In this document: one piece after another, positions 8,801-16,551 of the stretch
Position numbering within the stretch: the first letter of the stretch is position 1
How the letters are laid out: every line of letters starts with the position of its first letter
Assembly (NCBI GenBank): GCA_026770615.1
Contig: MU631542.1
Location: 23,474 to 43,567 of the forward strand
DNA length: 20,094 nt
From: Pavlovales sp. CCMP2436
Lineage: Eukaryota > Haptophyta > Pavlovophyceae > Pavlovales
Reading direction: 5' to 3'
Position numbers and translations under genes: made by a program
The notes under the pieces: generated by a model
The model's database searches: none
What the model saw: the letters and a program-made list of their open reading frames with translations, nothing else
Told to the model about the DNA's origin: nothing

Positions 8801-11800
8801 CTGGATCCGAGTGTCCCCTCAGCGCTTGGGTCCGGTGGAGACCTGTCAGGGGACGGACGTAATTATAGATATTTGCGCACACCTGCGAAAACTCGCTGTT
8901 TGCATTCGACGCGAGTTGCACCACTGCTACGGGCTTCCCCCTCCCCTGCGACCCCTGCATAGTGTAGCGTGGTATTGGCATTAGCGTAGTATTGGCATTA
9001 GCATGGTATTGATGGTTGTATTCGTACTCGAATAGGTATTCACCTTAATATTAGTAAGCGTAGTCCTTGTACCTGCAGCCCCTGCAACCCCTCGATTGCT
9101 ACGGACTCCTGGGACAGTCGCGAGAGAGGGCGAGGGAGAGGGAGGCTCGTGCGACCCCTTTGCACGCGCAAGCTTTCCCACCTATTATTATTAATATTAT
9201 TATCATTATTATTAAAATTATGCTTTTTCTTATTCGTATTACAATTATTGCTATTTTTATTGTTATTATTGTGAATAATTGTTTTTGTTGTTGTTATAAT
9301 AATAATGATTATTACTATTACAACCATTATCAACATTCTGATTATTATCGCGCTCACCCCTTCTCTTCTCCCCTCTCCCCTATCCGCTCCCCTCTCCTCT
9401 CCGGCCCATCGACATCGAGGTAGAGCACACTGTCCACAGGTGCTGTGCCCGGCCTGGAGATGAGAATGAAAATGATAATAATGATAGCAATGAAAACGAT
9501 AGCGATCATAATCAGAATAAGGAAAAAAAAGAATAAGGTGGGAGAGACTGCGCGCTCAGGTTGTGCTAATAACATGATATATAATATAATAACGTAGCAA
9601 TCACCTGGAACCTATTGCAGAGCTGTTAGGTCGGGTAGATAGCCCCATTGGCCCTATTGCAGGGCTACCGGGCCTGCTAGACAGCCCAGCTGGGATTCCC
9701 ACGGGCTGCTGGGGCAGCAGGGGCACGACGAGGAGACTGGCACCACTCGGCAGGTCAACCACCGACTCGTACCTGTTATAAATATAAAGAATGCAATTAT
9801 AAATAAGAAAAGATAAGAAGTAAGGAACTGCAAAAAAAAAAAAAAAAAAAAAAAAAACGTGTGTGTGTGGGGGGGGGGGGGCTTGCTTGCTCACGTGGGG
9901 TCGAGTGCAGCCTGAGCGAGCAGCAGGGGACGTTGCGAGCGGAAGCAGTGGCCGAGCGCCCCCCTGCCAGTGCCCACAGCCTTTTTCAAAAAAAATGAAT
10001 AATAAGAATGAGGACTGACCGAGCGTACGATAGCGGGTTGGGAGGTTGGTGCAAGGGTCAGGTTGGGGCTAGGGTCAGAGGAATGGATGATAGGTTTGAG
10101 CTAGGGTAGATGGCGGATGGTTTGGAGCTAGGGTCAGTTAATGGCAGAGGGGAGCTCGATTTTTGTTGCAATAATTAATTGCGCATAATAAAAGGGGAAA
10201 AAGCTGTCCGGGCCTCTATCGGACAGGGGCAAGGCCCGAGCCAGGGTCAAAGCCAGTGCTAACACTCACCTGCTGCCTGTGTGCCTTGGGAGAGCTATTG
10301 CGAACTGGGCCAGTGAGAGCGGACGGTGTGCCGGGCCTGCTGCTCGATTTTGTGCTGCCCCCCCTAGCGTGCGTAGTGGGGGGGCAATTCAGAATAATAC
10401 TATCATTACGGGCTATTTTATTTATTTGATGTTTCTGTGCCGAGGGATGTGCCTGCTGCCCCCCCCCTCCCCCCCCCGCGCGCGCCTATTTCAGCGGGTG
10501 TAGTTCGCCTAGTAGGGTACGAGAAGAAAGCCTACCACAGGGTAGCGTAGATCCAACAAAAAAAACTCAGTTCGGCAGTGCTCGATAATAATAAAAAAAA
10601 CTTGCAAAATCTACCAATACTCAAAGCAAGCAAATCAAAAAATCTCAGTTGGGCAGTGGTGGGTGCGGAGGAAAGCAAAAAAGCAGCAGGAAACAGAATG
10701 GGGTGGGGGGGGAGGAGGGAGGAACAGGAAGGGGGGGGTGGGGTGATGCCAGACCTTTGTTCGATAGTGCCGATTGCGGAGGTCGGGAAGCGGAACAGCT
10801 GCTGCTCCCCCCCTCCCCCCCCTCCTTCCCATCCGCCGGTTGCGTAGAACAGCACGTGCGCTGAAAGATTACGGTGGGGGGGGGGTCAGGGCCGTGGGGC
10901 AAAAATTAGAATGGAAGTTAAACGAATGAAAGCGGTAGCAACAGCAGCAGCAGCAGCAGTAAACGTCTTAGAAATAGCGGCAGTTGCAATAGTACACGTT
11001 TTAGAAATATAGCGATAGCAATAGCAATTCTTTTAGAAACAGCAGCGATTGCAAAAGTACAAGTTTTATGAATAAATAAATAAATACCTGAGGAGCGTGC
11101 GAGTAGTTCGTCAAGCTGATCGAGCAAGTCCGCCCTCTTCCCCCCCTCTGCCCCCCTCTTTCCCCCCTCTGTGTCCCCTGTTTTTGTATGTGATCAATGA
11201 TTTATAATATAGGCAATGGTCAGAGCGTACGTAGCGTGGTCATGGTCAGAGGATAGTGTCGATGTCACAGCCGCATGCCGGCAGGAAGAGAGAGGAAATA
11301 GAGAGGACACATGCTGCAGTGGGTACTCGGTCACTTTCTCCCTCACACAGCTGTGCAGAAAGAGAGCAGATGCTAAACTTCCAGGAGTCAGACGCCAGCT
11401 TGAATCCGCATACCTGTGCTGCAATCGCATGCCTCGGCACGACTGCCATTGCTCTCAATCACGCCGAGCGGGTCATTGATGAGAGGGTCGGGCTCCCAAT
11501 CGCCCACCTCCTGCCAATCCTCCCCCTCCGCCCCCTCGTCCGCGGTGGCGCGCCGCTGCCCACGCGAGGGACTGGCAGACCTATGATGATTGATAATTAT
11601 GATTGTTATGAGGAGGGATATTTTAAACAATCATAATATTTAGCAATCGTTATGAGTGTAAGCGCGCCGCTGCCCACGCGAGGTGCTTGATTATGATAAT
11701 GATTATGATGATGATGATGATGATGATTATGATGCTGTCATTTTTGTTATTGTTGGTGTTGTTCTTGTTGTTGTTGTTGTTGTTGTTGTCAGCATCTCAA

Positions 11801-13264
11801 AGGGGGCATAAGAAGCAAGCGTTTCGTAATAATCGAGCATCTTGTGGAGGAGGGGGCCCGAACTGGCAGGCCTTTCATGATTGATTATTGATTGCTTATT
11901 ATTTGATGAAAGAATCGAGAATAAGCAATCAATAATTAACAATCATCAAAGGTGCTCGGATCTGGCAGACCTGTGATGATTAGTTGTGGTACTTGTGATC
12001 AGTACGAAAAGCGTGATAATGATGATTTTTTGTGATTTTTTTGTGATTTTGTTGCATCAGCATCATCATATCATTCTCACTGCCATCATCACACCTGCCC
12101 TGCCCGCTAGGGTTTGTAGGGGCGCCGTCGTAACGCGGTTTAAAGAGTGGGCGCGTCTCGTTTGCAGCCGCCCATGGGCCCGTGGGTTCACCCCCCGCGC
12201 TGCCCACTTGAACGCCTATCTCACGCAGGGTGGACCTGTAAAAAAAAAAAAAAAAAAAAGGTTGTAGATGTTATTGTTATCATTCTTGTTACACGTGGGG
12301 TGGGGGGGGTATTTTTGCTACTAGTGGGTTGCTTTCGGGGGGGGGGGGGGGGGGTCCAAAAAAATCCTGTGCGGCGAGCCGTATCCCTGCCCAGAGCGTG
12401 GCTTGCCGCACAGGTATTTTTTATGAGTTGACCCTGAATAGCCGTGTGCGCCGCAAATATTTTTTATTACAAAAAGTACCCGTGCTGTCCGGAGCGAGAG
12501 TACCGCCAGAGGGGGGGGGGGGTCAACAAGTAAAAAAGACCTGTGTCCGGAGCAAGGCTTGTTATTATTCTTCTTGTTACTAGGGGGAGGGGGTTTATTC
12601 ACGTTATTTTTGTCCGGAGCGGGGCTTGCGACAGCATCGCCTGAGAGGGGAGGGTCAACACATAACAAAGACCTGTGTCCAGGAAGGGGCTTGATACTAT
12701 GATTATTCTTGTGACTAGGGGGGAGGGGCGTGTTACTGTACTTCTTCTTGTTACTTGGAGGGAGGGGGGTCATTCTTGTTACTTGTGTCCGGAGCGAGGC
12801 TTGTCATTGTACTTATTCTTGTTAGTAGGGGAGAGGGGGGCGGTAGTTATTCTTGTCATTATACTTATTCTTGTTAGTAGGGGAGAGGGGGGGGTAGTTA
12901 TTCTTGTTACTTTTGTCCGGAGCGGGGTTTGCGCGCGCGCGCTGCGCTGAAGGCGGAGGCGGAGGCGGCCTGCGAGAGCACCGCCGCCTGTAAACACATG
13001 ATTACAGTTCGCACTGTGAGTGGTTTATATCTCCTCGTGACGACGTGTAGCAGGGTCTAATGTGACACATATAGCTGACACGTATGTCTTCATGTCTAGG
13101 CGGCTGTGCTTAGAATACAGATACGTGTATATGGATTAGAAGCTTATTGGAGACCCTCATTGACTACGTCACGAGGCAAAAATATTAGATGCAATTAAAT
13201 AAAAGCAATGGTCACGCCCGTACACCTTCGGGTTGCAAGTCGGGGGAGGTTGACAAAATATAAC

Positions 13265-13323
<59 letters not shown>

Positions 13324-15588
13324 TGCGCAGCACGCTCGGCGCGGCGGCGCTCGGCGCGCGCTCCCTCCGCATCCGCCAAAGAAGCCTCAAGCAAGGTGCC
13401 AACCTGCCATTCAGACACGGGGAGGGGAGGTGGTCAGTTTGCAAATTATGTGGCAGAATAAGCATTTGGTGTCTCTTTTTTGGCCTCTTCTGGCTGTTTG
13501 TTTACCTTTTTTCCAATCATTTTACTCAAACAAAAATCGATTATTTCGATAATTCTGGAGTCTGGGGATACAAAGCTCACAGTCCTTCGAATCAGATTAA
13601 CTTAGATTATTATACCATAAGAAGTTATAGCTAAGAAATCTGTTCGTTTTGAGGATAACATTTTCAAAATCTCTAAATAGGGCTGGGGAGTAAGGGGTTA
13701 GAGCGCGGAGCAGTAAGTGAGTAAGCGAGTTACGTTTTTCAGTAATTGTTTCCTTAACATCCCCCAATAGAGGAGAAGCAATGTTCACCTGCCGCCTCGT
13801 TCTTATAACTGTTATAACGAGGGCGGCGGTCTTCTGCCCCTGGTCAAGTCCCTCTAGGTGAAAGAGCTACGGTAGAGGAGATAAAAAATATTAAATAAAT
13901 GTTCACCTGTCGTAGCGAGAGGCAGAGTGCGGCGTAGAAGGCGAGTTTTTAATAATAGTTTCTATTAATAATAGAGGGTTACGGTTTTTAGTAATAGTTC
14001 CAATAACGTCCCCCGATGTAGGGGAAACGATGTTCACCTGCAGTAAGGGAGTATAAAAGAAATAAGAAATGTTCACCCGTCGTAGTGAGGAGCAGAGTGC
14101 AGCGTAAAAGGCGCGTTGCTTCCGACTGCCGGGCTTGAAGACAGGGTGGTCCTGATGGGGGGAGGGAGGGGGGGCAGTGAGCACAGAGGCCCGCACAATC
14201 AGACCCGCACACACTACACACACACACGCACACACACATGTTCTTATGTACATACGTTCACATTTGTATGCATCGCCCTGTCCGGCCGGCTAGAGACTCT
14301 TTGCTGGGAATCGTGGCCGGGGAAAGGAAAAGCAGCCGCCCCCGTGAAAAGGGGCAGGCTCGACGAGCTGCGCACAGCGCACGTCACTCTAACATTAGTG
14401 TATGTTCGCTCTTGGCAGTGTACACAGAGGCCCGCAATACAACACAAACACACATGTACACGCGATCACAATTGCAAGAATATGTGCGCACCAATAGCCC
14501 GCCCGCCCATGTGTGTGCTTAACATACGCACACACATGTTCAAATGTACAATTTCCATACAGAGGCCCGCTCACCAGTAGCCCGCCCACGAATTCGCGCT
14601 CGGAGACACTCCCCTCGAGCGCCCCGAAGATGATTCGCTGCGCCAACTCGGAAGGTGCGTTGGGCGCACTCAGCCCGCCCCCCGTCTGACCGCCTCCCGC
14701 CTGACCGCCTCCCGCCTGACTGCCTCCCGCCTGGCTGCCTGCCGTCTGATTCGCCTGTGCCGTGCGCCCTGCGCCACCGAGGATGCCGAACGCTGCCATT
14801 ATTGGAGGCGAGGTGAAAGGACGCGGGCCCTCCATCCCCATCCCCGCACCCAGGCCCCTGCCCACGCCCGCACCAGAGCCAACTGCCACACCGGGGCCTG
14901 AGCCCCCTGCCGACGCGTGCGTGTGCCCATCGTGGCTAGCGGCGCGTGGCTCGGGCACGGCAGTCAGCGGCATGCCTCTTGCGGTGGGTGGCGGCGTGTC
15001 CCTCGGCGGCCACGCAGACAGCCCTGCGGAGGAGAACGGGCTGGGAAGCGAGCGGCCGGGTGCACGATGGCGGCCTGCGAGAACGGACACGGCCTGCTCG
15101 GCTTCGAGCGGGAAGAGCGGGAAAGGCTCGGAGAGTGGTATACGTCCGATGGGGCTCGAGATTGGGCGGCGCGCGTGGCTGGCCTCGGTGAGCGGGTGCG
15201 GGTGCGCGCCGCCGTTGGGTGTGGAGCCAGGGCGCGGGAGCGGGAGCCGATCGGCAACGCGCGGCGGCGGCGACGAAGCGACCCCGCTACAGGACACGAG
15301 CGGCGGCGCCTTGTCGGTACATCTCGAGGCAGCCACCCGCGCGTCGTGGCCGACGGGGTCGAGAAGCATGGCGAGCGTCGGCTGCGCCGGGTAGACCGAT
15401 GGCGCTCGCGACTGGCGCATCCGACCAACTGCACCACACGCACCCAGCGCGACGGCCTTGGCGCCGTCGAGACCACCGAGTACCCTCGGTGGCTCGATGG
15501 TCGGGGCGAGCGGCGCCGCAACTTGCGCCACAGCCGGCTTTGCGGGCACGCCGGCGCGGATCAACCACTCTGGCTGCGACTTCGACAT
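5135..15588 (-). CDS. Tandem GAF-domain protein, 21-exon gene (whole gene span)
   Basis: Exons, high to low coordinate: 15588-14575, 14151-14077, 13403-13323, 12987-12911, 12235-12095, 11580-11414, 11177-11088, 10860 to about 10750 (3' end unresolved), 10354-10270, 9963-9895, 9772-9605, 9453-9358, 9181-9073, 8954-8883, 8526-8452, 8338-8249, 7629-7501, 6641-6321, 6008-5868, 5822-5775, 5590-5315 (or 5135). The ATG at 15588-15586 has an in-frame TAA just upstream. Apart from exon 8 to 9, every join is GT..AG and phase-consistent. GAF domains are small-ligand sensors (cyclic nucleotides, tetrapyrroles, others). Two copies in tandem resemble the regulatory half of cyclic-nucleotide phosphodiesterases, but no catalytic HD domain or cyclase domain is present. 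Introns run from 45 to about 860 nt. An in-frame TAG at 5317-5315 may be the true stop; coding-like sequence continues to TGA 5137-5135. Confidence 0.82.
5598..5618 (+). repeat. Interstitial telomere-type repeat (TTAGGG)3
   Basis: Three TTAGGG units plus TTA on the plus strand. On the sense (minus) strand this reads CCCTAA repeats, ends 8 nt before the AACAG acceptor of exon 21 (5591/5590) and forms the pyrimidine-rich tract of that intron. Another GTTAGGGGGG lies at 5623-5632. Confidence 0.9.
5868..8338 (-). CDS. GAF gene exons 16-19: linker helix and GAF-2 with NKFDE-like motif
   Basis: Exon 16 (8338-8249) ends [12 protein letters not shown]; exon 17 (7629-7501) gives [20 protein letters not shown] and [10 protein letters not shown], the opening helix and first strand of a GAF domain. 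Exon 18 (6641-6321) continues TLVCISSS, then a Ser-rich insertion with two adjacent basophilic-kinase-like sites (RRQGT, KRQST), then [18 protein letters not shown]. Exon 19 (6008-5868) gives [20 protein letters not shown], then [16 protein letters not shown]-x3-F-x3-D matches the NKFDE motif of cyclic-nucleotide-type GAF domains except that the final acidic residue is Trp. All joins are phase 0. Ligand is not deducible. Confidence 0.78.
6018..6079 (+). repeat. (GGGA)n low-complexity tract in intron 18
   Basis: Runs of GGGAGGGAGGG; on the sense strand a (CCCT)n polypyrimidine tract ending at the GCACAG acceptor of exon 19. Confidence 0.9.
6662..6722 (+). repeat. ~22-bp tandem repeat x3 near the exon 18 acceptor
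   Basis: Units of the form CACACAGGGGAATGACATGTCA; two are nearly identical and a third (CACACAGATGCCATGTGA) is diverged. It lies within 85 bp upstream (sense) of the exon 18 acceptor. Confidence 0.75.
6812..7018 (+). repeat. Long (GT)n/(GTGC)n microsatellite
   Basis: About 200 bp of GT with interspersed GC steps inside intron 17. The repetitive Cys/Val and Thr/His ORFs here are artefacts. Such alternating purine-pyrimidine DNA can adopt Z-form (general knowledge). Confidence 0.95.
7387..7512 (+). repeat. ~50-bp repeat x3 overlapping the exon 17 donor
   Basis: GGTCGCGCAC(C/T)TGC followed by ACCA.GTGTGATGAAGGGGGAGGTGGG recurs with offsets of 49 and 50 bp. On the sense strand the exon 17 donor CAG|GTGCGCGACC is repeated downstream, one copy intact and one altered to CAAG|TGCGCG. 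Confidence 0.85.
7757..7930 (+). repeat. 42-bp tandem repeat, four copies
   Basis: ATCAAAAAGAAGAAGCAGGA plus CATAGTAATAAGATAA(A/T)CAGGA at 7761, 7803, 7845 and 7887, nearly identical. As 42 is a multiple of 3, the minus strand shows a hydrophobic 14-residue repeat ([14 protein letters not shown]), but this lies within intron 16 and is not taken as coding. Confidence 0.95.
8071..8166 (+). repeat. 56-bp tandem duplication in intron 16
   Basis: GTTTGAGCATGGTGCGAGCA at 8071 and 8127, each followed by GTGAGGGGGGGGTAGTTCACATAC. The first copy continues into ATACAAACAATA, related to repeat R3. Confidence 0.9.
8161..8306 (+). repeat. 73-bp tandem duplication of the exon 16 donor edge
   Basis: Copies 8161-8233 and 8234-8306 are nearly identical. 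Each includes the 3' part of exon 16 and its CAG|GTATTG donor. The copy adjacent to the exon body (donor 8249/8248) is taken as used; the other has a donor at 8176/8175. Confidence 0.9.
8452..10860 (-). CDS. GAF gene exons 8-15: GAF-1 with a long inserted loop
   Basis: Exon 8 gives [11 protein letters not shown](G)nEQQLFRFP (first strands). Exon 9 gives [12 protein letters not shown], then exon 10 [20 protein letters not shown] and exon 11 [20 protein letters not shown]. This is the GAF core: G-x-x-GHCF, then [13 protein letters not shown], then a hydrophobic strand. Exons 11-13 hold an insertion of about 100 residues including a duplicated [20 protein letters not shown] unit. Exon 14 gives [18 protein letters not shown] and exon 15 [18 protein letters not shown], the last strand and closing helix. 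The canonical NK..F...D motif is degenerate here (N-A-x3-F-x3-D). Only the exon 8 donor is unsettled: the visible AAAG|GTCTGG gives the wrong phase for exon 9. Confidence 0.8.
8779..8870 (+). repeat. Dispersed repeat R5, third copy
   Basis: Matches the 3177-3580 units: GTGTGCTCTGCAAAGGTCCC, then GATCCGAGTGT, CTTGGGTCCGGTGGAGACCT and GTCAGGGGACG. It lacks the 9-bp GACTGTCAG present in the other two. Located in intron 14, antisense to the GAF gene. Confidence 0.85.
8966..9013 (+). repeat. ~17-bp tandem repeat x3
   Basis: GT(A/G)GTATTGGCATTAGC repeated, inside intron 13. Confidence 0.75.
9182..9346 (+). repeat. ATT/AAT-rich low-complexity intron segment
   Basis: TATTATTATTAAT-type sequence fills most of intron 12; the Asn/Ile-rich ORFs across it are compositional. 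Confidence 0.85.
9831..9880 (+). repeat. Poly-A run and G run in intron 10
   Basis: About 27 A followed by CGTGTGTGTGTGG and an 11-12 G run. On the sense strand the T tract sits mid-intron, upstream of the AACAG acceptor of exon 11. Confidence 0.9.
11088..14151 (-). CDS. GAF gene exons 2-7: helical/coiled-coil linker before GAF-1
   Basis: Exon 2 (14151-14077) gives [20 protein letters not shown]...; exon 3 (13403-13323) the Ala/Arg/Glu-rich [15 protein letters not shown], coiled-coil-like; exon 4 (12987-12911) [20 protein letters not shown]; exon 5 (12235-12095, acceptor preceded by a 19-T tract) [15 protein letters not shown]...; exon 6 (11580-11414) an acidic segment [16 protein letters not shown]; exon 7 (11177-11088) a duplicated EGGKR motif and [14 protein letters not shown], the first GAF helix. 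Phases run 0,0,0,2,2,1,1 and match at every join, which is the main support. Donors are GTGAAC, GTTTCT, GTAACA, GTGTGA, GTATGC and GTATTT. Confidence 0.72.
11384..11406 (-). repeat. Dispersed repeat R1 core (minus orientation)
   Basis: GATTCAAGCTGGCGTCTGAC on the minus strand, starting 8 nt into intron 6 right after the exon 6 donor. The same core occurs at 543-562, 1910-1929 and 18086-18105 (plus). Confidence 0.75.
11884..11936. repeat. Inverted repeat, 17-bp perfect arms
   Basis: ATTATTGATTGCTTATT (11884-11900) and its reverse complement (11920-11936), loop 19 nt. In intron 5, between decayed copies of the exon 6 acceptor edge. Confidence 0.9.
12241..12259 (+). repeat. A19 run = polypyrimidine tract of intron 4
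   Basis: On the sense strand a T19 tract immediately followed by ACAG|G, the exon 5 acceptor. Confidence 0.9.
12300..12925 (+). repeat. Degenerate tandem array of the exon 4 donor edge (about 6 copies)
   Basis: TTGT(G)TCCGGAGCG(A/G)GGCTTG recurs near 12487, 12547, 12611, 12676 (diverged), 12786 and 12915. Each is accompanied by TTCTTGTTAC and G-rich runs. The copy at 12911-12930 is the actual 3' end of exon 4; on the sense strand it reads GCTCCGGACAAAA|GTAACAAGAA. Confidence 0.8.
13212..13253 (+). repeat. Dispersed repeat R4, copy 2
   Basis: CACGCCCGTACACCTTCGGG followed by TTGCAAGTCGGGGGAGGTTGA, matching 4180-4221. Located in intron 3. Confidence 0.7.
13267..13319 (+). repeat. (GA)n microsatellite at the exon 3 donor
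   Basis: About 26 GA units; on the sense strand (TC)n begins directly after the exon 3 donor GTTTC. Confidence 0.95.
13732..14115 (+). repeat. Duplicated exon 2 edge and flank in intron 2
   Basis: Two unit types alternate. Unit P at 13732-13801 and 13981-14041 carries GTAAT.GTT, CCCCC.AT.GAGG and ATGTTCACCTGC. Unit Q at 13901-13945 and 14071-14115 carries GTTCACC(T/C)GTCGTAG and GCAGAGTGC. The Q copy at 14071 includes the real 3' end of exon 2. On the sense strand the four GTTCACC blocks are AG/GG|GTGAAC donors. Confidence 0.8.
14575..15588 (-). CDS. GAF gene exon 1: disordered N-terminus
   Basis: 338 codons, [15 protein letters not shown]..., ending at a GTGAGC donor (14574). Rich in Ala, Gly, Pro and Ser, probably disordered. 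It contains five degenerate 5-residue repeats of the GGxQA type (about 14686-14750), encoded by a 15-bp tandem repeat. The last about 40 residues ([14 protein letters not shown]...REFVGGLL) look ordered and helical. Two long plus-strand ORFs overlap this exon and are read as antisense shadows, because this frame starts with an ATG after a stop and splices in phase to exon 2. Confidence 0.75.
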
Positions 15589-15904
15589 CGCTCCAAGTTA
15601 GTTAGCTTTACGTAACGATTGAAGGTTGTGGTTCTTTTCTGCAAATCCCGGAAGGAACACATTCTGAGCAAACAATTCTGAATCCTAAGTGCTGTTGATA
15701 ACTCATGAACGGGCATAAAGGCGTCCCAGAGCGTACTTCGGTACTGTACTCCCCGACGCAATATGTACGTCGCAATGGGTACACACTACATGTGGAGCCT
15801 GGAGGCCTTCCCAACGTCCCCGCCGGCTGTAACGATCGGGCCCACTCGCCAAGCTCCCAGAGCACAGGTGGCTAGCTGAGAGCACCTACTGAGAATAAAT
15901 ATTG
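15589..15904. other. Upstream region of the GAF gene
   Basis: No supported exon or recognisable TATA box. Presumably holds the GAF promoter on the minus strand and possibly part of a plus-strand flank. Confidence 0.4.
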
Positions 15905-16195
15905 AGCGATCACGTAAATAAATTAATAAATACATACAAAAATGGTGTTGTTTTCCAACTTTTGAGAACCCGGCCGTCTACGCCGCGGGGACTTGGATCC
16001 CAGCCGCGCCACGTCCAGAGGTGGGGCCGATGGGTTGTGGGCGGGCAGTGCTCCCCGAGTGTGCCATGCCGCCTTTGAGGCGCGCAGGTGCTACTGTCGC
16101 GCCCTCGTTCGCCTGAGGCGGGGGGCGATGAGGCGGGTCTTCGGAGGAGAAGGCCCGTTCAGAAGGGCACACGGCTCGACTATGAGGCGCGCGAT
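15905..16195 (-). repeat. Dispersed repeat R2, copy 2
   Basis: Matches 1436-1765: same ATACATACAAAAATGG end, CCCGGCCGTCTACGCCGCG block and GGGTCTTCGGAGGAGAAGG block. The T-run of copy 1 is replaced by GTTGTTTTCCAACTTTTGAG. Copies share the same orientation. Confidence 0.8.
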
Positions 16196-16246
16196 ATCTC
16201 CTGGGCCTTCTCCCGGTCCTATGATTTAAGATCAGCATGACTTGAA

Positions 16247-16268
16247 CTTGAAACGTACCGCCAGCCCG
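16247..16268 (-). repeat. Short R1-like motif
   Basis: On the minus strand GGGGGTTTCGGGCTGGCGGT, matching GGGGGATTCAGGCTGGCGGT at 1851-1870 on the plus strand; in both cases it lies just beyond an R2 copy. Confidence 0.5.
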
Positions 16269-16551
16269 AAACCCCCTACATTAATTTAAAAATGCCCTCA
16301 GCCGCGCATTTTTAAATCACCGGACGGGCTGAGCTGAGGGCTCCGCTAACACAGGCGCAGCTGAAGACCTGCTGCCACTGCCCCGAGCCCGGAGCCCCGT
16401 GCGTGCGCCCTGCCTCGGCTGAACTTGGGCCACCCTGTATTTAAACTTTGGCGTAGGTCACATCGGTGGAATGAGTGCAGCGGCTCAGCCTCGAAGGCCA
16501 GTGGCAACAAGGGACTGAACACCCGCGCGCACGCATTAGGAGAAGACATGC

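Noticed and set aside
9040..9357. Asn/Ile-rich minus-strand ORF
   Set aside because: Mostly (ATT)n intron 12; only its last part, after the ATAG acceptor at 9182, is exon 13.
14762..15615. Long plus-strand ORFs of 210 and 232 codons
   Set aside because: They overlap GAF exon 1 antisense. The minus frame has an ATG right after a stop, a good donor and a phase-matched next exon; the plus frames have none of these and are Arg- or Gly-rich.
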